A program made the translations under genes and the position numbers. Below the pieces are notes generated by a model. It was not told the DNA's origin, made no database searches, and saw only the letters and a program-made list of their open reading frames with translations. 37,674 nucleotides of DNA from Desulfobulbaceae bacterium (GTDB lineage: Bacteria; Desulfobacterota; Desulfobulbia; Desulfobulbales; Desulfocapsaceae): NCBI GenBank assembly GCA_008933635.1, contig WBUQ01000028.1:1-37674 (forward strand), written 5' to 3'. Below, piece after piece: positions 7,810 to 15,481 of this stretch; position 1 is the first letter of the stretch, and every line of letters starts with the position of its first letter.

Positions 7810-8661
7810 TCAGCCCGATCCGTAGCTGTGCAGCCCGGAGAGGAAGAAGTTGACGCCATAGTAGGTGAAAATGACCGAGATCAAACCGAGAATCGCCATC
7901 CAGGCCATGGTCTTGCCCCTCCATCCCCTGGTGTAGCGCGAGTGCAGGGTGATGGCGTAGATGAACCAGGTGATCAGAGACCAGGTTTCCTTCGGATCCC
8001 AGCTCCAGTATGTCCCCCACGCCGAATTGGCCCATACCGCTCCGGTGATGATGCCGGCACTGAGCCAGATAAAACCGAACAGCATCGATTTGTAGATCAG
8101 GTCCTCGATGGTATCGGCAGCCGGGATGACGAAGGTCGAATGGTCTCCTTGTTGAGGTGTATCCGGCTTGGCGATTTTGAAGAAAAACATCAGCCCGAGT
8201 CCGGCGGCGACGGTGAAGGCCGCATAGCCGACAAAGCAGGTGATGACGTGGGCGATGAGCCAGTTTGATTGCAGGGCGGGGATCAGTGGCGTAATTTCCC
8301 TTGAGATATTTGTTGCAAACGAAGCATAGGCCATAGCCAGAAAGGCGAAGGGCAGGGCGAAAAGGCCGAGGACCCTGATCCTGAATTTCCACTCCATGAC
8401 CAGATAGAAGAGGGCGATGGTCCAGGAGAAAAAGACCACCGATTCATACATATTGGTGAGCGGGGCATGGCCGATTCCCATATCGTACGATTCGTACCAG
8501 CGCAGCCCGATTCCGGCAGTCTGGGTCAGGAAGGCGACGACGGTGGCGGCAACGGCAGTGTGATGAGCTCTGTCGGCCTTGAACACCAGGAAATAGACGA
8601 ACAGCAGTGTCGCAAACAGATAAATAAACGTTGTTATGCCAAGTAATTGAGAGCTAGTCAT
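7810..8661 (-). CDS. ccsB: Cytochrome c biogenesis protein CcsB/CcsA type (haem-handling, System II)
   Basis: This 283-residue polytopic membrane protein has about eight hydrophobic segments and the tryptophan-rich WWD haem-handling signature, WGTYWSWDPKETWSLITW, near residue 215. With ResB it exports haem and joins it to CxxCH motifs of apocytochromes on the periplasmic side. It belongs to the CcmC/CcsA superfamily; the name CcsB is used for this protein in many Desulfobacterota genomes and CcsA/ResC elsewhere. I chose the ATG nine codons inside the open frame because GGAG lies 7 bases upstream of it. resB lies about 100 bases upstream on the same strand. Confidence 0.92.
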   Translation of the reverse strand: MTSSQLLGITTFIYLFATLLFVYFLVFKADRAHHTAVAATVVAFLTQTAGIGLRWYESYDMGIGHAPLTNMYESVVFFSWTIALFYLVMEWKFRIRVLGLFALPFAFLAMAYASFATNISREITPLIPALQSNWLIAHVITCFVGYAAFTVAAGLGLMFFFKIAKPDTPQQGDHSTFVIPAADTIEDLIYKSMLFGFIWLSAGIITGAVWANSAWGTYWSWDPKETWSLITWFIYAITLHSRYTRGWRGKTMAWMAILGLISVIFTYYGVNFFLSGLHSYGSG

Positions 8662-8763
8662 GATATTCTCCGTGAAGTCCTGAGGCAAAGGGCTTTGCGA
8701 ATCTGGCAGAATGCTGGCGTTGCAGGAACGGTACAGCCTGCACGGGATGGTCGTTCAGGCGCA

Positions 8764-10086
8764 TTACCTGCCTCTCAACTGGTCCGTCAGGTTGGTAAAG
8801 GTTCTGGTGAATCCGGACTTGTTCTTGCTGCTGGCAGCGGCGCACAGGACGTTCGTTGATGCCCCGCCCTGTTCCTGTTCAAGCAGTATCCAGATCCGCT
8901 GGTGCGAGAGGAAAAACGCTATATACAGGCCTACAAGCATCAGGCAGCAGCCGAGATAGACCAGCCAGACTCCCGGATCCTTCGCAACCTGCAGGCCGGT
9001 TGCGTACATCTGTTTGGCCGAGATGGTGAAAGATCTGCCCGCCGAGGGGATCGATGTCTGCTGATTGTTATCCAGCCAGAAGGTCGATGCCGGCTGCTCC
9101 CCGTCTTTCAGCCAGATCTTCAGGCGTGTCGCCCGGTCGCCGGTACCTTCGGCATTGACGATACCGAAACGGAGCTGTTTTTCCGGCCATTCCATTTCAC
9201 GCTGGTAGGGGATGGTGAAGACCTTGCCGGTGCGGTCCGGCTCGACGACAATCGAGACGAGAAAATCCTGATAGGCCTGATAACTCGATTGATAGAAAGT
9301 TACCCCCCGGTGGGTCATCGGTTTGTTGACCTCGATTGTCTCCCTGCGGACTTCCTTACCCTGCTCTTTGACGATGAGCACTGACTGGTATTCCTTCGGC
9401 ATGCCGTTGGGATAGAAATCGACGGTGAACGCGTCGCACTCCACCTCGAACCCAAGGTCGATGGGCTCCGATGTGTCGGAGGCGAAGACCTTGTCGGTGC
9501 TGTTCTTCTCCGGCAGCATCACGGTTCCCTTGTAACCGAGAAAATTGCCGATGATCGCGCCACCGAAAATGATCAGAATCGAAACGTGGACGACATAGAC
9601 CCCAAGCCTTGACCAGGCTCCTTTTCCGGAGAAGATCAGGATACCGTTGCCAGTTTCCCGGGAGGTCGGGCGCCATCCTGCCTTTTCCAGGGCAGTAGAG
9701 AGCGCGGCGGCGTTCTGCTGAATTGGCCCGGCTGATGACCAGTTTTCACGAAAGCTCATGCCTCTGAGCCTGTCAGCGGCGACTGCCAGCTGGTCGGCGT
9801 TGATAAGCCGCCAGGCGGCTGGGAAACGGTCGATACTGCAGATAATCAGGTTGGCGGAAAGTAGCCCGAGGAGGAGCAGGAACCACCAGGAGCCGTACAT
9901 GTCCGGGATATCGAGGATCTGGAAGAACTGGGCGGTCGCGGCGCCGTAGGTCTCCACGTACCAGTTGCCGGGTTTGTTCTGGGGAATGATGGTGCCGATG
10001 ATTGAGGTCAGGGCAAGGGCGCAGAGTGTGAAGATAGCCAGTCGCACCGAGGCAAAAAAATCCCAGACTCGATTATTGTTTTTCAT
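8764..10086 (-). CDS. resB: Cytochrome c biogenesis protein ResB/Ccs1
   Basis: The 440-residue protein starts with a membrane region (VWDFFASVRLAIFTLCALALTSIIGTIIPQ, a typical ResB opening). A second helix pair follows at about 65-85, and another helix near 165-185 (GVYVVHVSILIIFGGAIIGNFLGY). Then comes a large periplasmic beta-rich domain containing KPMTHRGVTFYQSSYQ, and a last helix near 390-410. ResB binds apocytochrome and works with CcsA/CcsB in System II maturation. It is the first gene of the pair and serves cytochromes such as the neighbouring tetraheme protein. No strong Shine-Dalgarno is seen before its ATG. Confidence 0.92.
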   Translation of the reverse strand: MKNNNRVWDFFASVRLAIFTLCALALTSIIGTIIPQNKPGNWYVETYGAATAQFFQILDIPDMYGSWWFLLLLGLLSANLIICSIDRFPAAWRLINADQLAVAADRLRGMSFRENWSSAGPIQQNAAALSTALEKAGWRPTSRETGNGILIFSGKGAWSRLGVYVVHVSILIIFGGAIIGNFLGYKGTVMLPEKNSTDKVFASDTSEPIDLGFEVECDAFTVDFYPNGMPKEYQSVLIVKEQGKEVRRETIEVNKPMTHRGVTFYQSSYQAYQDFLVSIVVEPDRTGKVFTIPYQREMEWPEKQLRFGIVNAEGTGDRATRLKIWLKDGEQPASTFWLDNNQQTSIPSAGRSFTISAKQMYATGLQVAKDPGVWLVYLGCCLMLVGLYIAFFLSHQRIWILLEQEQGGASTNVLCAAASSKNKSGFTRTFTNLTDQLRGR

Positions 10087-10291
10087 GAGTAGGTCGAATA
10101 AAGTAGGAATAATTATTATCTTGGAGGCCTTTTGCTACCATGGGGCCAGCCAGAATGCAATCAAAAAGTGAAGAATTAGAGCCGGTTCAGGGTATGTGCT
10201 GTGTCTGCCGGCTGCGTACTGCGCAATTGTGATCCATAACTCTTGCAACCAGAGGAGTGCCGGCAGTGGCCATGTTACGACAGGATACCAT

Positions 10292-10636
10292 ATGGAGCTG
10301 AATAGAGAATATATTTCGATTACGACAGTGCAGGAGCATCACGCCCGGCCGATGCAATCCTACAGAGTCCTCGGCCGGAGAATTGCCATCTTCCGGGATG
10401 AACATGGAGCATACTATGCCATCGAAACCAACTGCAAGCACCAGGGAGCCGATTTGTTGACGGGGGAGGTTCGGGATCATATCGCCACCTGCCCACGGCA
10501 TCAATGGCAGTACGATCTCCGTTCAGGAATCTGTCTGAACCATGAATCGCCGCGGCTTCGTCGCTACACCGTCATCGTCGCCGGCAATGTGTTGAAAATG
10601 GCTGTCGTCCCCAGTGACGACGAACTAGATTCGTGA
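10292..10636 (+). CDS. Small Rieske [2Fe-2S] ferredoxin-like protein
   Basis: This 114-residue soluble protein is essentially one Rieske domain. The cluster ligands are C48-x-H50 and C67-x2-H70 (CKH and CPRH, 16 residues between). The second ligand group is followed by QWQYDLRSGICLNHESPRLRRY, the usual proline-loop end of NirD/BphF-like ferredoxins. There is no membrane anchor or oxygenase domain, so it is an electron carrier whose partner cannot be named from context. The start MELNREY was chosen because residues before it are not domain-like. Its last 12 bases overlap the end of the convergent radical SAM gene. Confidence 0.88.
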   Translation: MELNREYISITTVQEHHARPMQSYRVLGRRIAIFRDEHGAYYAIETNCKHQGADLLTGEVRDHIATCPRHQWQYDLRSGICLNHESPRLRRYTVIVAGNVLKMAVVPSDDELDS

Positions 10637-11530
10637 ACCGACCTCCCGATAATGTTGCTCCCGTTCTCTCGCAGGGCGGGCGAGGAACGCCTCGATCTGC
10701 GCCAGCATCGCCAGCCGGTCCCTTGGCAACTGGCCTTTGACCTTGATGTAGTTGTTCTCATGATCGCAGGTGAACTCCGCTCCTCTGGCGGTGAGCTGCT
10801 GCAGGAGCAGCTGCAGTTCCAGAACCGTCCCCTCCGGGGATTGCGGCTGAAATTTTCCCGCGGCTATTTCTCCCAGCAGAGGACTGCCCGGACCATACGG
10901 AGATTCGGGGTAGACCCACAGCCGGCGGACGCGGATGAAGGCCGGTTCGATGGCATTGAGCAGTTCGGCGGTGGCAAGGGCGTGCTGCCTCCACAGGGAA
11001 GACCCGCCCAGCCCGAGAAGGACGTACACGGACAGTTCGATGCCGGCGTCGTGGAGCCAGGTCGCCACTTCCCTGACCATCTTCGCGCTCTGCCCCTTGC
11101 GGTGGTAGCGGAGGATCTCGTCGGAACCTGATTCCAGGCCAAGGTGGATGCGGTTGAGGCCGGCGGCGGCGAGTTGCATCACACCGTCCCTGCCGAGTTT
11201 GTTCAATGTCGAGGCCCGGGCGTAGCAGGTGATGCGGGTGAGGGAGAATGCCTGGCGGAGATGCCGGACCAGTTCGCTTATCGTCGCCACACCGGCCTGC
11301 AGCGGATCTGCATCACCCAGGAACATCGTCTCGGTTTCCGGACGAAGCTGGCGCAGGAGGGCCACATCGGCGAGGATGTCGGCCAGGGGGCGAACGGAGA
11401 AGGACGGTTCCCCAAGATTCGGATAGATGCCGCAGAAACGGCAGCGATTCCAGTCGCAGCCCCTGGTAACTCGTATCAGGCCGCTGCGCCATTCGCTCGG
11501 TGGCCGTATCAGTGGTTGTTCAAACGTCAT
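10625..11530 (-). CDS. Radical SAM protein of unknown substrate
   Basis: The 301-residue protein has a radical SAM cluster site near residue 25 reading CDWNRCRFCG (C-x4-C-x2-C, a spacing seen in a subset of the superfamily). The next parts of the half-barrel include ETMFLGDADPL, a SAM-binding region, LNRIHLGLESGSDEIL and SVYVLLGLGG. The GLESGSDEIL and GLGG motifs resemble the Elp3/MiaB-NifB domain found in HemN-like and B12-independent methylthiotransferase-like proteins. No accessory TRAM, B12 or SPASM domain is seen. I chose the ATG of MTFEQPLIRPPSEW, where similarity would be expected to start, although no strong ribosome site precedes it. Function is unassigned. Confidence 0.85.
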   Translation of the reverse strand: MTFEQPLIRPPSEWRSGLIRVTRGCDWNRCRFCGIYPNLGEPSFSVRPLADILADVALLRQLRPETETMFLGDADPLQAGVATISELVRHLRQAFSLTRITCYARASTLNKLGRDGVMQLAAAGLNRIHLGLESGSDEILRYHRKGQSAKMVREVATWLHDAGIELSVYVLLGLGGSSLWRQHALATAELLNAIEPAFIRVRRLWVYPESPYGPGSPLLGEIAAGKFQPQSPEGTVLELQLLLQQLTARGAEFTCDHENNYIKVKGQLPRDRLAMLAQIEAFLARPAREREQHYREVGSRI

Positions 11531-11585
11531 GTTCTGGAAAGGATAGATGTCCTGGAGAAGGGATGCCGCAGCATCCCGGGTTGCT

Positions 11586-11613
11586 TTGAGAGTGATTATG
11601 CTGAAAATATATT
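11586..11613 (+). promoter_or_regulatory. Possible promoter for rpmB
   Basis: TTGAGA and TATATT (each 5 of 6 matches) are separated by 16 bases, about 130 bases upstream of the L28 start. It lies in the divergent space behind the radical SAM gene. This is a pattern match only. Confidence 0.4.
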
Positions 11614-11740
11614 GCCATTCTGAGAAAAAGAAAGTAAAAGAGTGGATTCTGGAAAAGGTGTTCAATATTGTTCATATTCATCGTCTCTCTGTCACGGATA
11701 CGGTTGCGGCAAAGCGGGATGATAGAGAAGGAGATCAGAA

Positions 11741-11935
11741 ATGGCCAAGGTATGTCAGATTTGTGGAAAAGGTCCGGAAACCGGCAACAATGTCTCGCAC
11801 GCACACAACAAGACCAGGCGCAGGTGGCTGCCGAACCTGAAACGGGTTCGAGCCGTGACTGCCGAAGGCGGCAATCAGCGGGTCAGGGTCTGCACCCGGT
11901 GCCTGCGTTCAGGGGCGATTGTCAAGCCGGCATGA
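11741..11935 (+). CDS. rpmB: 50S ribosomal protein L28 (bL28)
   Basis: This 64-residue basic protein begins [25 protein letters not shown] and continues with the [11 protein letters not shown] block of bL28. It has two CxxC pairs (CQIC near the N-terminus and CTRC near the C-terminus), so it is the zinc-binding C+ form of the protein. An AAGGAGATCAGAA ribosome site precedes the ATG. It is monocistronic here, as often seen, and ends at a hairpin terminator. Confidence 0.97.
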   Translation: MAKVCQICGKGPETGNNVSHAHNKTRRRWLPNLKRVRAVTAEGGNQRVRVCTRCLRSGAIVKPA

Positions 11936-11962
11936 CGGCATTGCAGTCAGCAAAAAGCAGAG

Positions 11963-11995
11963 AGGCGAGTAGGATTTTCCACTCGCCTTTTTCTT
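11963..11995 (+). terminator. Intrinsic terminator after rpmB
   Basis: AGGCGAGT and ACTCGCCT form an 8-bp stem around a 10-base loop and are followed by TTTTCTTT. The hairpin begins 28 bases after the L28 stop codon. Confidence 0.88.
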
Positions 11996-12010
11996 TGGAG
12001 ATGAACATTC

Positions 12011-12265
12011 ATGAATGAAGAGCAGATACGATTCCTCAGCGTTCAGGAAGCGATGCAGATTGTCGCTGCAATCCAGGAGGAAGAGGATATTCATAATCCC
12101 GGCAAGAGGATACTGACCGTGTACAACCATGACGACCGTGAGGTCTGCTGGTTTGATTACGATGAATTGATCGAGGCTGTCGGACCCGTTGCCAAGGGTG
12201 AGTTGAAGGAAGCTGTACAGAATTACATCCTCATGCATATTCCGGACTGGGCTCTGGATCTTTGA
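12011..12265 (+). CDS. Conserved-looking small acidic protein of unknown function
   Basis: The 84-residue protein (start MNEEQIRFLSVQEAMQIVAAIQ, end HIPDWALDL) is acidic, has no signal peptide or membrane segment, and is rich in aromatic residues near the middle (EVCWFDYDELIEAV). I do not recognise a family. The ATG follows a CTTTGGAGATGAACATTC stretch with a GGAG 10 bases upstream. It lies immediately after the rpmB terminator on the same strand, so it needs readthrough or its own promoter. The codon pattern and a clean Shine-Dalgarno favour a real gene. Confidence 0.65.
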   Translation: MNEEQIRFLSVQEAMQIVAAIQEEEDIHNPGKRILTVYNHDDREVCWFDYDELIEAVGPVAKGELKEAVQNYILMHIPDWALDL

Positions 12266-12395
12266 GGCATATCCCGTCGTGACGATTGGGGGCAAGGGCA
12301 GCTCTGCTCCACCTCCAGTCGCCTTCCTTTTCGCATTCCCCCCAAGAAAAATTCACGTTCCCCATTCTTCTTCCGGGCGGCCAGCCGGCCCCGGG

Positions 12396-13841
12396 TCAGC
12401 GTGAGGCCAGCCACTGTTCAAGCGGTTCAGGATGAATGGCGCAGCGCGTGGGAGCCGTCAGGCAGTTCCGGTTGTGTATTTCCTTCCCATGCTGAATAAC
12501 CGAGACAGGACGATCGGCCGAAACCACGATGATGATGGTCTGGGGGTGTTCGGCGGTGAATCGCAGGGCGGAATTGTACCGTGCGCCCCTGGCCCTGTCC
12601 TCGCCATCGATGCAATGCCCGTCGAGGAGGCAGGCGAAGGCGTGGAGATGGAGGTCCGGCCTCAGGTGCAGGGCTCCGTCGACCTTGGAGAGGGCGCAGG
12701 CCAGGTCCAGTTGATTGGGCAGCCGCAGATCGATCGGCGGATTGATGTCCTGACCGGATATGAAAGCCTTGTCCTTTGCGAGATCAATCACCAGGGCACA
12801 GCCGAACTTCTTGTTCTGGGCACTGTGGACGATGGCGACAATGGCCTGGAACAGGGAATCCCGGCTGCCGGCATCGAGGTCGTAATCGAGAAGGGCTTCC
12901 TCGACTTCAACCAGCCTGGCGCGATAGGTGTTGGACGTGTAGCTGCCATGGATGAAACTGCAGATCTTTTCGTTCTCGAGGGAGAGAAATCCGATTTTTC
13001 CCTGGAAATCTGCGGTTAAATGAAATTCGGGGAGGAATCCTTCCGTTATTCCGATAATGCTGGTTCCGTCAGAGATCAGCTTTCGATCCGAGTGTTCGAC
13101 GGCCTGGAGCAGTTTTCTCACGTGCTTGAAATGATTGACCTTAGGTCGTTCGTCCTTCCTGAACCGGGCAAGAAACGTGATGCCGCTGAGAAATCGCGGT
13201 TCGACAAAGAGCAGCTTGCCATGCGGCCTGACGCTTTCTTCGGGTGTTTTCGAGATCCCCAGAACGGAGTCAAGGACATGGTAGATATCGATCCGGGTAT
13301 CGAGCCCGAGTCGGAGGTTGATCATGTCGACGATATAGTCGTAGACGGCGTGGGTGGCGTATTCCCGGAGGAAACTGCCGGAAATGCCGGTATAGAGGGA
13401 GCGTTCATCGGCTATGTCGTGGGAAAAGCGCAATACGGCATGTTCGAGCCACCTCTCGGTCGGACCGATTGAGCAAACATCCGGATGGTGTTCGGTGAAC
13501 CACATCTGGTAAAAGACGGAACCGGACTTGCCGCCGCAGGAGACCCGTCCATCCAGCTGCAGGCTTGGCACCGGTTCGATCTGATTGAAGGTGTTGCGGT
13601 TGAAGATGAACTTGTCCTGCTGCCGCCAGGCGCAGCTGTCCAGGTAAATCTCCTTGAGTTTCGGTTCGTAGCCGTACAGCAGGTTCTGCGGGTCGAGAAT
13701 GAACAGATCGGCATTCGGGGCCAGGCAATAGATCACGGCAACTCGGCTCTCCCCGGAAAATCGTGAGAGGCCCTCCCGGATACCGGAGAGGGTGTCGGTG
13801 ATGCAACGGCGAATGAAGGTTTTTTCCTGGAGAATTTTCAT
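12396..13841 (-). CDS. Predicted diadenylate cyclase with large N-terminal sensor-like region (DisA_N/DAC domain)
   Basis: The C-terminal part of this 481-residue protein (about 325-455) resembles DAC domains, which join two ATP into cyclic di-AMP. Visible signatures are FGCALVIDL, the DGA motif (388-390), ACLLDG, and RGARYNSALRF (418-428), followed by IIIVVSADRPVSVIQHG. In DisA and CdaA the second motif reads RHR; here it is RYN, in a recognisable GARYNSA context. Residues 1-320 show no helix-hairpin-helix or CdaA membrane helices. They may be one of the sensor modules described next to DAC domains (the DACNx group), but I cannot name which. An extended -10 promoter lies just upstream. Nearby genes give no clue to the signal. 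Cyclase activity is a prediction. Confidence 0.75.
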   Translation of the reverse strand: MKILQEKTFIRRCITDTLSGIREGLSRFSGESRVAVIYCLAPNADLFILDPQNLLYGYEPKLKEIYLDSCAWRQQDKFIFNRNTFNQIEPVPSLQLDGRVSCGGKSGSVFYQMWFTEHHPDVCSIGPTERWLEHAVLRFSHDIADERSLYTGISGSFLREYATHAVYDYIVDMINLRLGLDTRIDIYHVLDSVLGISKTPEESVRPHGKLLFVEPRFLSGITFLARFRKDERPKVNHFKHVRKLLQAVEHSDRKLISDGTSIIGITEGFLPEFHLTADFQGKIGFLSLENEKICSFIHGSYTSNTYRARLVEVEEALLDYDLDAGSRDSLFQAIVAIVHSAQNKKFGCALVIDLAKDKAFISGQDINPPIDLRLPNQLDLACALSKVDGALHLRPDLHLHAFACLLDGHCIDGEDRARGARYNSALRFTAEHPQTIIIVVSADRPVSVIQHGKEIHNRNCLTAPTRCAIHPEPLEQWLASR

Positions 13842-13884
13842 CCTGTCAGCAAGCGGTTGAGGGAAATGGAATTCTGCTGCTGGG

Positions 13885-13893
13885 ATGATAGCA
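13885..13893 (-). promoter_or_regulatory. Extended -10 promoter for the diadenylate-cyclase gene
   Basis: On the minus strand TGCTATCAT gives a TGn extension and a TATCAT -10 (5 of 6), about 44 bases before the ATG. A weak -35 (TTCAGT) lies 18 bases upstream. Confidence 0.5.
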
Positions 13894-14065
13894 CAATTTT
13901 GCCGGGGAACTGAACGAAAAACCGCTGCTGAACACGTGTCAGGTCAGCGATTATCCGGTGTTGCGGAGAGGGATGGGGGCGGCAGCGGCACCGCCGGAAC
14001 GTTTGCCGATCCGGTGATGCCGCTGGCAGGCGGTCAACGCATGCGACCTGAGGCCGGGTCGGCGG

Positions 14066-14593
14066 CTACCACCTGCGGCGGTGGTCGTGCCGCCAGTCGG
14101 GATGACGGTCGTAGCGCCAGTCCGGATGACGGTCGTAGCGCCAGTCATTGCGGTCGCGGCAGACCGTGGTCACCACCTCCCGATAACGGCCATGATGGTC
14201 TCTTCTCTCGACGATCTGGCGGCAGACCTGATCCGGCGGATGGTGCCTCCATGGACGTGGCGGCGGAGCATAGACAATCGGTCGTGGCCGTGGTGGTGGC
14301 GGAACGTAGACAACCGGCGGCGGTGGTGGAGGGCCGTAGACGACCGTTTGGGGCGGCGGATAGGGTCGGCCGTATCCTTTGTCCATTTCGTTGCCGACCA
14401 TATAGCCAAGCATTCCGCCGACCGCCGTACCGATAAGGGTTCCTTCGGTATCCCGGCCGATTGCCTGACCAACCAGAGCGCCGCTCCCTGCGCCGAGCAG
14501 CAGACCATTGACTCCGTGGTCATGCGCCATCGCCTCACCTGTCATCGTCCCTGCCAGAAGTACCGCCGCAAGTGCCATTTTCATCGATTTCAT
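14066..14593 (-). CDS. Secreted glycine-zipper protein with Pro-rich and DWRYDRHP-repeat tail
   Basis: The 175-residue protein has a signal peptide (MKSMKMALAAVLLAGTMTGEAMA), then a glycine-zipper region (LLLGAGSGALVGQAIGRD and GTLIGTAVGGMLGYMVGNEMD) typical of membrane-associating envelope proteins. A proline-rich stretch follows, and last a His/Arg/Trp/Asp tail made of repeats of DWRYDRHP. I chose the ATG with GGAGGG 7 bases upstream, not the one 24 codons earlier. Similar glycine-zipper proteins are found in the envelope of many proteobacteria; their roles are poorly defined. It is monocistronic with no close neighbours on its strand. Confidence 0.8.
   Translation of the reverse strand: MKSMKMALAAVLLAGTMTGEAMAHDHGVNGLLLGAGSGALVGQAIGRDTEGTLIGTAVGGMLGYMVGNEMDKGYGRPYPPPQTVVYGPPPPPPVVYVPPPPRPRPIVYAPPPRPWRHHPPDQVCRQIVERRDHHGRYREVVTTVCRDRNDWRYDRHPDWRYDRHPDWRHDHRRRW
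14077..14148 (-). repeat. 24-bp tandem repeat inside the glycine-zipper gene
   Basis: Two near-identical 24-bp copies (14101-14124 and 14125-14148, sharing a 22-base core) and one degenerate copy (14077-14100) encode successive DWRYDRHP octapeptides. The unit is a multiple of three, so copy-number change would keep the frame. Confidence 0.85.
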
Positions 14594-14957
14594 CTGAAGT
14601 CCCTCCATGGTTGAAAATCTGTGGGTGGTGTTGCCTTTAGCTTTCATGTAGGCTAGAACGAGCAAGAAAAACAGAGGACATCAGGATGAGTCGGGATGCA
14701 GTCGGCCATATATCAGGCCCATGTCGGGTCGATGTCGGGTATCTGAATGTCGTGATTACAGTATGATACGGATTTTAGCAGGGGGATGGGTTCAGCCTCT
14801 TCCGCGGGAAGGGAGTATACGGAAAATCCCGATTCGGGGCGAATGCGGCGGGGCGGGGATGGAAGAAATTCTCCTTGCCTTGTCCGAGAGCCTGGTCTAG
14901 TTTGTACTGCTCCGCAACGCGCGGGGATGTTGCGGTTGCTCCGCCATGGGAAAAACG
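14594..14957. other. Divergent intergenic region (364 bases)
   Basis: This space separates the glycine-zipper gene (-) and the DUF523 gene (+). It holds a possible plus-strand -10 (TATGAT, 14762-14767) without a good -35, and the directly repeated ATGTCGGGT elements annotated separately. I see no credible small gene or RNA. Confidence 0.5.
14721..14752 (+). repeat. Direct repeats of ATGTCG(GGT), possible operator
   Basis: ATGTCGGGT occurs at 14721-14729 and 14732-14740, 11 bases apart (one helical turn), and the core ATGTCG recurs at 14747-14752. The last copy is just upstream of the TATGAT element. Such phased direct repeats can bind a regulator, but no candidate is adjacent. Confidence 0.35.
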
Positions 14958-15449
14958 ATGGAAACGATACTTGTCAGCGCCTGTCTCGTCGGTGAATCAG
15001 TACGGTACAATGCAACCGCCTTGCGGCCCGACAGGCAATGGCTCGGACTTCTGGCAGTTCGCTGCCGGCTTCTGCCCTTTTGTCCCGAGGTGGCTGCCGG
15101 CCTGCCCGTTCCCAGGGCATGTGCCGAGATCGTCGGCGGGAACGGCTGCGATGTTCTGCGGGAGCGTGCTGTAGTGAGGGATAACCGGGGTATGGATCTT
15201 TCCTCCGTTTTCAGAAAAGCGGCGGCCAAGGCCCTGGAAGTGTGCGGGGAGAACGGGATCAGGATGGCGATCATGGCGGAAAACAGCCCCTCCTGCGGCA
15301 GGAACCGCATCTATGACGGGTCGTTTACCGGCCGGCGGAGGGCGGGGATGGGTGTGACCGCGGCGCTGCTGGTTGCACATGGTGTCAAGGTGTTCAGTCA
15401 GGACCAGATCGAAGGGCTCGCGGCCCGCGGCGATGCCGGCAGCATATGA
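14958..15449 (+). CDS. DUF523 (TudS-like) iron-sulfur protein
   Basis: The 163-residue protein has the three conserved cysteines of DUF523 in their usual settings: ILVSACLVGE (C9), FCPEVAAGLPVPR (C42) and ENSPSCG (C113). These coordinate a [4Fe-4S] cluster in the characterised member TudS, a thiouracil desulfidase. The family is widespread and its native substrate in most bacteria is not settled. I chose the second ATG because GGGAAAAACG precedes it. The DMT exporter follows after about 30 bases. Confidence 0.85.
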   Translation: METILVSACLVGESVRYNATALRPDRQWLGLLAVRCRLLPFCPEVAAGLPVPRACAEIVGGNGCDVLRERAVVRDNRGMDLSSVFRKAAAKALEVCGENGIRMAIMAENSPSCGRNRIYDGSFTGRRRAGMGVTAALLVAHGVKVFSQDQIEGLAARGDAGSI

Positions 15450-15481
15450 TCATGCGGGTGCCGTTGTGAAAACGTATTGTC

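Noticed and set aside
13885-14436. 183-codon open frame opposite the glycine-zipper gene
   Set aside because: The minus-strand gene has a signal peptide, ribosome site and glycine zipper; the plus-strand frame is repetitive Arg/Ala/Gly produced by the tandem repeats.
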